From Xenoacremonium recifei (taxonomy: Eukaryota; Ascomycota; Sordariomycetes; Hypocreales; Nectriaceae): a stretch of 64,000 nucleotides of DNA. Made by a program: the position numbers and the translations under genes. The notes below the pieces were generated by a model that saw only the letters and a program-made list of their open reading frames with translations, had not been told where the DNA came from and did no database searches. Shown in pieces: positions 55,900 through 64,000 of this stretch. The number at the start of each line of letters is the position of its first letter. Within the stretch, counting starts at the first letter, position 1. The DNA lies in NCBI GenBank assembly GCA_012184525.1, contig WOFQ01000003.1:1302001-1366000 (forward strand). Reading direction: 5' to 3'.

Positions 55900-57018
55900 A
55901 TGGCCAAATCGAAATCGCGAGGCAGCCTCGGCAAGGTCGCCGTCATCGGCGGCAATGGCTTTCTGGGCCACCACATCGTCAACCAGCTCGTGGCCGACTG
56001 GACCACGGCCAGCGTCTCCTCGATCGACCTGCGCTGCGCCCGCAACCGCAACGACGCCGCCGCCTACTACGAGTGCGACATCACCGACTCGGTCAAGCTG
56101 ACGGGCATCCTCAAGGACATCGCGCCCGACGTGGTCATCCACACGGCCTCGCCCGTCGCCATCGACACGGCCAACAGCAACGCCATCTTCAAGAAGGTCA
56201 ATGTCGGCGGCACCCAGGCCGTCATCGAGGCCTGCCAGAAGACGGGCGTCAAGGCCCTCGTGTACACCAGCTCGGCGAGTGTCATCAGCGACAATCGCAC
56301 GGATCTGCACAATGCCGACGAGCGGTGGCCGGTCATTCGCGGCGCCCAGCAGTCGGAATACTACACCGAGACCAAGGCCGAAGCCGAAGAACTCGCCCTC
56401 AAGGCCAACCGCCAGGACCCCTACAAGCTCCTCACCTGCGCCATCCGACCGGCCGGCATCTTTGGCGAGGGCGACGTCCAGGCCCTGGCCGGCCTCATCA
56501 ACGCCTACCGCACCGGCAAGACGCGCGTGCAGATGGGCGAGGGCTACAACGTCTTCGACTTCACCTACGTCGGCAACATCGCGCACGCCCACCTCCTCGC
56601 CGCACAGCTCCTCCTCGCCACGGCCGGCTCGACCACCGTCCCGCTGGACCACGAGCGCGTCGACGGCGAGGCCTTCATCATCACCAACGACTCGCCCGTC
56701 TACTTCTGGGACTTTGCGCGCGCGGTATGGCGCGCCGCCGGCAACAAGGCTGGCACCGCCGGCAACTGGACGCTGTCGCGCGATGTCGGCCTCGCGCTCG
56801 GCTGGTGCAGCGAGATGTTCTTCTGGGCCATTGGCAAGAAGCCGCTGTTCACCCGCCAGCGTGTCGCCATGAGCTGCATGACCCGCTACTTCAACATCAC
56901 CAAGGCGAAGCGCGTCCTGCGGTACCAGCCGCTGTGGACGTTGCAGCAGGGCGTCGACCGTGGTGTGGGTTGGTTTATCGAGCAGGAGGCCAAGGGTATT
57001 GAGACTGCTAGACCATAG
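55900..57018 (+). CDS. ERG26: Sterol-4-alpha-carboxylate 3-dehydrogenase (ERG26)
   Basis: Intronless, 372 residues. The enzyme oxidises and decarboxylates 4-methyl sterol carboxylates in C-4 demethylation, acting with ERG25 and ERG27 on the ER in ergosterol synthesis. It is a 3-beta-HSD type SDR: the nucleotide-binding motif VAVIGGNGFLGHHIV at 13-27, the VVIHTASP strand, VYTSSASVI and the catalytic pair Tyr155/Lys159 in YYTETKAEAE. These are followed by RPAGIFGEGDVQ, FTYVGNIAHAHLLAA and ITNDSPVYFWDFAR. The last third carries hydrophobic stretches likely to dock to the ER. The ATG at 55900 is the first in frame and lies just before the Rossmann motif. The G/C-rich third positions explain a 438-codon antisense frame that I treat as a shadow. 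Confidence 0.94.
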   Translation: MAKSKSRGSLGKVAVIGGNGFLGHHIVNQLVADWTTASVSSIDLRCARNRNDAAAYYECDITDSVKLTGILKDIAPDVVIHTASPVAIDTANSNAIFKKVNVGGTQAVIEACQKTGVKALVYTSSASVISDNRTDLHNADERWPVIRGAQQSEYYTETKAEAEELALKANRQDPYKLLTCAIRPAGIFGEGDVQALAGLINAYRTGKTRVQMGEGYNVFDFTYVGNIAHAHLLAAQLLLATAGSTTVPLDHERVDGEAFIITNDSPVYFWDFARAVWRAAGNKAGTAGNWTLSRDVGLALGWCSEMFFWAIGKKPLFTRQRVAMSCMTRYFNITKAKRVLRYQPLWTLQQGVDRGVGWFIEQEAKGIETARP

Positions 57019-57943
57019 TGAGGACGTGGGGGAGCTGTAGTTTGTACCTAATTTTTTGTATATATTTGGGATGAGCATGCATACGATGAGAAAAATACAC
57101 TTAATAACGAGCCACATACGGTCACAATTTTCGAAAGAACAGCAGTTTCTTATATAGAACCAGTTCCATGTTGTCTCACACGCTCAAGAGGTATCGAAAC
57201 CATACAACCGAACTGCAACAAAGTGTCCAAACGGAACAGTATCTATTTCGTTCCCTACTCACACCCATTTCACAGGACTCCTTCCATCAGGCCGTCGTCC
57301 ATGACCGCCAAGCCTCAATAGCCAAACAGCGGACCATCCCGCACATCACCAACCAGCCCCTTCATCTCCCCCATTTTGTTGTTGTTGTGTGTGCGCGGTG
57401 TGATTTTGTTTGTATATTTTTTAAACGTCGTTTCTTTTTGATCTCCGGGAATCAACAAAAAAAAAAGTGAACAGGCCCTATCCCCTCGCAATGTGACTCC
57501 ATCCAACTCAGGTATAGAAGAAAAAAAGCTAAAGAAAAAGAAAAAAAAAGTCCACGGAACGAGCCCTTCTTTTGTGTCGTCAGGGGAGGGAGCATGGCCC
57601 AAGAGGGTGAAGAGGAACGTGAAAAAGGGGGGCGGGGGAAGAGAAACATCAACTACCAGGTGTGTCATGTCGTACGTGAGCTGAAACATATCAAGAAAAA
57701 GAGGAGGATGGATGGTGGTAAAAGAAGAGAAGAAGAAAAAAAAACAGGGGGCTTTGCGAACCTCTCCTTTTTGCAGAAGGGGGTGGTCGTGGAAGAAGAA
57801 GAGAAGAGAAGGGAAGAAAAACGCCGTCCACGATGCATATGAACTCTACTCCCAAATCATGCCTCCGATAATCAAAGGGTTGCAAACGATGGCACCGGGC
57901 ATAGCCGGGAGGTTCAGAGAAGTTTTGACGGGCTCGATGGCCC
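57019..57943. other. Convergent 3' region (ERG26 / LRG1)
   Basis: 925 bases. The LRG1 side is purine-rich on the plus strand (about 57510-57830) with several A-runs, so the LRG1 3' UTR would be pyrimidine-rich. No gene was recognised. Confidence 0.5.
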
Positions 57944-60900
57944 TCACGAATTGCCCGAGACGCCCAGGCCGCCGCCCTGCCGATTCCAGTTCGAGTTACG
58001 CCAGTCGCGGCGCTGGTTATGCTCCGAGTCGATCTGGCTGTCTGACTGGTTAAACTGGTTGGCGTAGGGGGACCCGTGCGGCGCCATGTCCTCACGGCCC
58101 CTCCAGCGCTGGGGAGGTGTGCCAGGGCCGTTGTTGGTGTTGTTGTTGCTGGGGTTGGTGTAAGGCATGGGCGGCTCCTGGATTGTGCGGACGGTGGCTT
58201 CGCCCTGCCAGACAGAGGGGTCGGTCTCGACGCGTCGGGGCGGTGGTCGGGTTGAGTTGTCCGGGCGGTTGTAGACCTCGTTGACGTCCGAGATGGAGAT
58301 CTGGCCGCGGCGGTCCTGGAAGCGCTTGAGGATCTCCTTGGTAGTGATGTCGCCGCTGCTGCTAAAGATGTAGGGATCATTGAGGAGACCCAGGATCTCG
58401 TCGGGGACCTGTGGGATGTAAGCATGAATCAATCGCCCGGCTGAAACAGGGTCGCCTTACCTGACACATCTCCTCAATGTGAGCAATCATCATCTCGACT
58501 GCGTCAATGACATATATAGCCTCGCCGTCCAGAGCGGGCGCCTTTGAAGGATTGGTAAGAACGTTAGGAGCAATGACCGTGGATAGGTTCCTGATGTCCA
58601 TCTTGGATCCGACCTCCTCGTCAAGTTGATGGAACGAGCCAGCCCACTTCAGGAAACTGAAGAGAATTTCGAGACAATCGCGATGGCTCTTAGGGAGAAG
58701 ACAACAGGTCAGGTGTAGACATTGCTTCCGTCGCTCAGGATCATTAATCTTGGCTGCGCTGATCCAGAGCCGGTAAAGCTTGTGTGTCATGAGAGGATCA
58801 GGGAGGTCTCTGAGATAGCGTTTCAGAAGAGCTGCCAGCTGGACAACGGGTTGCTCCATAAAGTTGACCACATCGCAGCCCTCGCTGTTGATCTTTTCAA
58901 CAAGCCCCTGAAGCTTCTTGATGTTGCCGTTCTTTCGGAACACACCCTCAACCGAAAGGTCCATCTTCCTCATCGAGGACACGATGTCATCGATGATAGC
59001 GGGAATTCGAAGAGTGCCGGGCCCGACGCCGTCGGTTGAGTCCGCTCCATCACGTTCAATGATGAGCTCGAGAGGTACCCCAAAGACCCCCTTCTTCTTA
59101 ACGCCTTTGCTCTTGTCATTTTTGAAGGCCTTCCCAAGGTTCTTCCAGAACGTGGGCTGCTTCTTCGACTCGATGAAGCTGAGAAGTTCGTCTAAGCTGA
59201 ACTCTTGCTCAATCATCGGCTGCATAGTTAAGACAGCCAGATGGCGGACGTTGAAATACTCAAGTCCAGAAAGCTCAGAGAAGAACTTCCGCCCAATTCG
59301 AGTTGGCGCCGACTCCAACCCGCGTAAATCCTGATCTCGGTCTGCCGACTGTGTTCTTTGGTGTCCGAGCATAGTCGGAGGGTAAGAACCCGGGGTACGA
59401 TAGGAGTCTGGCGGACCTCTTTGTTGTAGCTCTCGTGATTGCTCGACGGCAACAATTCTAGGGATATCGTCCAGCGTGATAGCGTCGTTCTGGATCATCT
59501 GGTCTGTTGAACCTTGAGGTCCATTCCCCTCTGCACCAGCTGAACCCGGTCGTGGTTGTCGTCCGTCCGGATCCATCACTCGCGAGGTACGAGGTTGTCG
59601 CACACTTGATGACAGATGGCGGTCTAGTCGTGTGCTCCGGAGTCTTCGAACGTCGTTAAGAGTGTTCTCATAAGACGACTCGCGTTGACTTTGGTTCTCA
59701 GTGCCGGGGGCGTAGGACCGAGATCGGGCTTCAGATGCAAGACGAGGCGGGTCGTTAACACCCCTTTGTCCTTCAGGTGCCAAACCGTTGGTGTCCGAGT
59801 CATCGCCAGAGCGTGGCAACGCCCCATTGCTCCGCAAGATGTCGAGGAGTCTGGCTAGGGCGACGCGGAGGAGAAACACATATTGTTGAAGTTTTGACAC
59901 GTGCTCCAGACGCATAGGGGGGTCTTGGTTGACACCGATGCACTTATCGCAATAAATCTTGCGGTCAAAGGCGTTGTAGCAAGCCTCGTCGAGTGCCCGG
60001 CCCAGATCTCGAGCGCATCGTGCGCATTTGATACAGTTCAAATGCCATCTCAAGTCACCACACTTGCCACATTCATCTTCGACAGAACGATCGCAGAGAG
60101 CACAGTGGTCCGAGTTGCTCGCCGATAGCCTCATACCTCCGGCGGTCACTTGTAGGCTGGTGTCCTCGAGCTTCAGAGCATCCAGATCACTTAGGTCGTC
60201 AAGGAATTGATAGAGGCCTTCGGAAGTGTCGACCTCACGCTCTAGGCGAAGAGCTCCCTGAAGGCAAATTCGAATGAGGAGTTTAAGGTAGTGCGCGAGT
60301 CCGGTAACTAGTGATAAGAGTTCTTGAGTGACGCCCAGCTTGCGGACACCGCTGTCTTGAGTCTTTGAGAGAAGGGAAAAGAAAGACACGATTTTCTTAC
60401 AAAGAAGCTTTGCTTCTCGCCCATAAGACATGCCTTGGACTCACAAGTCAGCGAAATCCTTTCTACTTGCCATGAGTGCTTTTTGTGAATAGATACGTAC
60501 CTTTTTCATGGAGCTTAACCATGATGGCATCCAGCCTGTCTGCAGACTGAAATAACATCTCGACATGCCAAATGAAGCGTTTTGCAACAAGAACGCCATC
60601 CACATAGGCGCCATTACTCACATGAAGAAGCATGTCTGATATACATGCTGCTGAAGATTCTTCAAATGCTGAAAGTACACTCCATATGCGATAGACCTTG
60701 TCCTCCATCTGTTCTTCCTCTTGGCGGATCCTATCTCGGCCAGCAGGGTCGTCAGACTCGGTGAGGGCTGGGGGCGCATCCGTAGGCTGGGCCAGGCGGA
60801 CGTTCCAAAACTTGTGAATCATGTAGCACTCGGGGTGCCAGTGCTGGTTCTGGCCGTTCCGGAATATCTCGACGAACTGTTTGAGGATGGCGGTCTGGCA

Positions 60901-61668
60901 GCCGTTGCACCGCTGGGCGAACTGGGTGGAGTAATGATAATGACAATAGACGTTGCCATCGTGTTCGTAGTAACTGTCCTGGGCACCAAAGATGGTCGAG
61001 CACAGGGAGCAGGTGAAGTGGTCGACATGGTATTTTCGGTCGAGAGCCGTGATATAGGAACCGCGAAGCGCGCCTCCACACTGGTAGCACAGAAGCCCTA
61101 GTCGTCGGAAGTAATCTGTTTCGCAAAGGGGGTATTGACCCTCGCCGTTTTCGTCGTCGGCCGGGAAGAACTTGGATGCCACGATCTGGCCGCAATCCTA
61201 GAGAGGCCCTTTTTGTCAGCAGCTGTAGGGGTTTCTGGGTGGCCGTCGATCGAGGACCGAGACAGACACGGGGAGGCCAAGGGGGGGCGACGGGGGGAAG
61301 GCTACCTGGCACTTGAAGCAGTCGAGATGGAAGGTCCCGTCGAGGGCCCTGACGAACTGGCCGGTCAACGGCTCGCCGCACTTGTTGCAGGTCCTCGACT
61401 GGCCGCTTCGCTGTCGCGACCTATTCCGCTCAGCGCTCTTGCGGGGCAGGGGCTGCTGGTCGTCGTCCCATGCCGCCGGGGGCGGATTCGGCGTTGAGGG
61501 CGCAGAGCCGGTGGGCTTGAGTCGGTAGCCGCTATCGGGGGTGCGGCCGCCGCCGTTCTGCCAGTTCCGGTCGTATGTCGTCGTGTCCGGGTTGGGATAG
61601 TCGTGGGGATGGTCCCCGTGGAGGTGGTTGTGGTCGGCGGGCGGCCCATGGTCGTAGGGCGACGCCAT
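57944..61668 (-). CDS. LRG1: LIM-domain Rho GTPase-activating protein LRG1
   Basis: Four exons (61668-61306, 61197-60501, 60433-58461, 58408-57944) give 1165 residues. In fungi Lrg1 is the Rho1-specific GAP that restrains glucan synthesis and controls hyphal tip extension. LIM1 starts near residue 93 (CNKCGEPLTGQFVRALDGTFHLDCFKC) and continues across intron 1. LIM2 follows (CYQCGGALRG ... YCHYHY), then a partial LIM-like CNGCQTAILKQFVEIF. A further LIM lies near 460 (CALCDRSVEDECGKCGDLRWHLNC ... YCDKC). A disordered Arg/Ser-rich linker leads to a RhoGAP domain: FGVPLELIIERDG, the arginine-finger loop EGVFRKNGN, QPVVQLAALLKRYLRDLPDPL and NLSTVIAPNVLTN. The tail is Asn/Gln-rich. The splice sites reconnect LIM1 and the GAP region cleanly. 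Confidence 0.95.
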
Positions 61669-63678
61669 GGTGAGAGCAGAGACAGGGCAGACCGCGTACG
61701 TTTCGCTGCCGCCGTCGTATGTACAGATTCCCCCTCCTGGCCGCGTGCCAATCAAGCGTAGACGGGCCTCCTCAGCGCCAAATGTCCAACCGTGGTCGAC
61801 GAGGGGTCACAGCGGTCGGCATCAGCGTCAGCTGGGGCAACGGGTCGGGTCGAGGCGATACCAATTGGCGAAGGAGCGGTAGCGGGAGGGAGCAGCGCGG
61901 CGGGAGACTCGAATCGGATGAGCAGAGGAGCGACGGACGGGAGATGGCGAGCGAGCCCGACGACGAGCCACCCAGCAGGGGCTAGACCGAGCGAGACGAG
62001 GCGAGGAGGAGGAGGAACAGGAGGAAGAGAGGGAGGAAGAAGAGGAGACGAGGAGAAGCTGGGGGGGAGGAGACGATGGGGCAGTGAAGCGATGCTGCAG
62101 AACAAGACTGGAACAGGAACCAAAAAGCATGCGAGGCCGGACGGTAGCAGATGTGCTCTCGAGGAGGGCGGGAGAGGAGAGTCGACACGCGAGGAGGGAG
62201 GCTGTGGCGCCTGGCGAGCGAGCGAGCGAGCGTTGGATGCGAAAATGATGCCCGGTAGCAGTTGAGGTGCACGAGGTTTGGATCCAGGATGGACGGACGG
62301 GGACTTGGAGGTGGACTGTGGTGCCGGTGAGGTGGTGACAGCGGCCAAGACGCTGAGGTGCAGTGGATCGTCCGCTGTAAGGTCGGGTCCAGTAGGGGGA
62401 GGAGACCTCAAGAGCAAGAGACGAGAAAGGACCAGACGGGAGGAGGGATGGGCGCCGCGGGTACCTGGTACCTCCTGGGGCGGGCGGCGCGCGTGGTCTT
62501 TGGGCTGCGGCCGACGGGTGGTCAGCGCCAATGCCCAAGTACCAGGGAACCTGCAATTTCCAGTCAAGGGCGTGCAGGACAAGGAGCCCGTCTCAGGCTC
62601 AGGCTCAGGACGTTATCGTCAATGGCGATTGGACTGCCGCGCCCAGACTGGATTGGGATCTGTACTCTCTGTATTCTGCGCGCAGCCACCCGTTACGGGT
62701 CGGTTCCTGGCAACGGACGTTTCCTCACCCACGTTTTTTGGTCTGCTTTGTGGTGTGGCCTTACTAACGGTCATGCATACAAGAATAGAACCACGCAAAC
62801 CTTGGGGCTCGACACAAAGGACGAGGCACCGCACCTCGAGTTTCTCAACACCTCGAGAACTTCCCGTCCAGAAATGCCCGCTGCAATGCTCAGGGACGCA
62901 CCACGCACGCATGCACGCACGCGCTGGCAGGCAGGCTTACCACCTTAGGGCAGGGCGCTGTCAGCTAAACCGTTGCCAAAAGGTAAAATAATAAACTTGG
63001 CTGTTCCAGGAGGTTAATCTTAGCGTCCGACAGGTCTATCCATACCAGCCAGCCAGCCCTGGATTCCACGCTGATTCCACGCTGGACGGCTAGTGAATGG
63101 TTACTGTATCCATGCCCTGTCCATGCCCGCTGCCCGGGGCGTGTGGGCCGCCTGCAGCGGAGGTTTCCAGTGGAGGCGTCCAGTGGAGGATGGCGCCCAA
63201 AGAGCCTGAGGCGGCTCCACTCCCACCGGCAGCAGAGGGACGGGGAGGCATGAGAGTTTCATTTCTCCGACGGACATCATGATAGTGAAATGATGATAAT
63301 GCCTGCTGGCTAGACTATTTCAATGCTATATGGCGAGCATCTATACTATGAGTAGTGTGGTTTCTGCTATAGGTGCCTCCGCATCACACGCTTCGCGAAT
63401 ATCGGGCCGCTCTTGAGACAAATTTGTTCGCAATAAAATGGATTATCCCGACAGGGAACTTCGGCAGCATCCAGCAAAACAACGGAAACCTGAACCCAAA
63501 CCCCACACTCTCTCCTCCGCCTACCCCTGAACTTGCAACCACATCAACGTCATTCATGTCTCTGTGTGTCTGTCATCAATCTTTTGGGAAGTCCCTCTGC
63601 TGACATCCTTCCTTCCCCGCCTCGCTTGTTGAATACCTTCCCTGCCTACATGCCCATATTTGAGCCTCTCGACGCTCC
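61669..63678. other. LRG1 upstream region
   Basis: 2.0 kb upstream of LRG1 and downstream of the partial gene at the right edge. From 61980 to 62470 it is pyrimidine-rich in the LRG1 sense, as expected for a leader. A GCGA repeat lies at 62214-62232. No gene was recognised. Confidence 0.5.
62214..62232. repeat. GCGA tetranucleotide repeat
   Basis: Four full GCGA units plus a partial one in the LRG1 upstream region. Confidence 0.85.
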
Positions 63679-64000
63679 TCACGCATCAACCAGCTGCCTC
63701 AGCCGCTTCTCAATCTTCTCCCGGCCCTCGAACGTCCGCCACACCTCGTGCGGTGCGCCGTCGACAATGTCCCACGACTTGAGGTTCTCCGTCAGCGTCG
63801 TCAGATCGCGCTGCTTCCGCTCCCATTTCCCGCTGCTCTTGATCTGCTTCCCTGAGCTAATCACCACCAGCGGCGTGTTCTTGCGCTGAATCTCTCGGCT
63901 GGTCCCCACGTCGCGCTTACTGAACGACCCCGCCACGAGGCTCTCCTGGAGCTTAGCGAAGATGAGCTTCTCGCCTTGCTGCGCCGCGCACCCATAGACG
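63679..64000 (-). CDS. C-terminal part of an unidentified protein
   Basis: The frame is open from the right edge to a TGA at 63679-63681, giving 106 residues of the C-terminus. It reads from VYGCAAQQGEKLIFAKLQ through NTPLVVISSGKQ, KSSGKWERKQRDLTTLTENL and SWDIVDGAPHEVWRTFEGRE to the end RLRQLVDA. Codon use and the mix of hydrophobic strands with a helical end look real. I do not recognise the family. The start lies outside the window. Confidence 0.65.
   Translation of the reverse strand, partial: VYGCAAQQGEKLIFAKLQESLVAGSFSKRDVGTSREIQRKNTPLVVISSGKQIKSSGKWERKQRDLTTLTENLKSWDIVDGAPHEVWRTFEGREKIEKRLRQLVDA

Noticed and set aside
55801..57117. 438-codon minus-strand ORF opposite ERG26
   Set aside because: Antisense shadow of a G/C-rich coding frame; no domain and no supported splice sites.
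1..64000. tRNA, rRNA, CRISPR or complete transposable elements
   Set aside because: I searched by eye for tRNA B-box sequences, spaced direct repeats, terminal inverted repeats and transposase or reverse transcriptase motifs and saw none; a tRNAscan or RepeatMasker run would settle it.

Overview
The window is nuclear DNA of a filamentous ascomycete, most likely a Sordariomycete. I infer this from short introns (mostly 48-100 nt, GTANGT donors, CTNAC branch points a few bases before the acceptor), single-copy genes with Neurospora/Fusarium-type architecture (COT1, LRG1, GFA1, PMCA-type Ca2+ pump, RSC7), pyrimidine-rich leaders, and long promoters in front of regulatory genes. I saw no bacterial operons, tRNA or rRNA genes, CRISPR array or intact transposon. 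The species cannot be named from the sequence.

Layout. 0-10 kb: 5' end of the GTPase NUG1 (-), a class III aminotransferase (+), splicing factor PRP11/SF3a2 (+), the NDR kinase COT1 (-), mitochondrial TIM54 (+) and a NIP30-domain protein (-). 10-22 kb: one Pcl/Clg1-like cyclin (-) set in gene-poor DNA, including about 8.5 kb with no supportable gene upstream of it. 22-40 kb: five minus-strand genes in a row: RSC7 chromatin remodeller, the very large N-recognin UBR1, a tiny five-exon QCR9 gene with a GC-AG intron, a large orphan protein, and a plasma-membrane/vacuolar type Ca2+-ATPase. 40-50 kb: PYM (exon-junction-complex partner), proteasome ATPase RPT4 and glutamine:fructose-6-phosphate amidotransferase GFA1, all plus. 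50-64 kb: proteasome beta7/PRE4 (-), a mitochondrial HMG-box protein (+), an orphan disordered protein (-), sterol C-3 dehydrogenase ERG26 (+), the LIM-RhoGAP LRG1 (-), and the 3' end of an unidentified gene (-).

How they fit together. Most genes are housekeeping, but two themes recur. Hyphal tip growth and cell wall: COT1, LRG1 (Rho1 GAP), the Pcl-like cyclin, the Ca2+ pump, GFA1 (first step to UDP-GlcNAc and chitin) and ERG26 (membrane sterol). Protein turnover: UBR1, RPT4, PRE4 and the NIP30 protein. Exon coordinates were derived by joining reading frames at splice sites and checking that total length is divisible by three. The most unusual sequence-level observations are the QCR9 micro-gene, the split catalytic Cys codon of GFA1, the frame discontinuity in the 32.5-35.3 kb orphan, the 8.5 kb empty interval, and an 18-bp perfect palindrome upstream of the Ca2+ pump.
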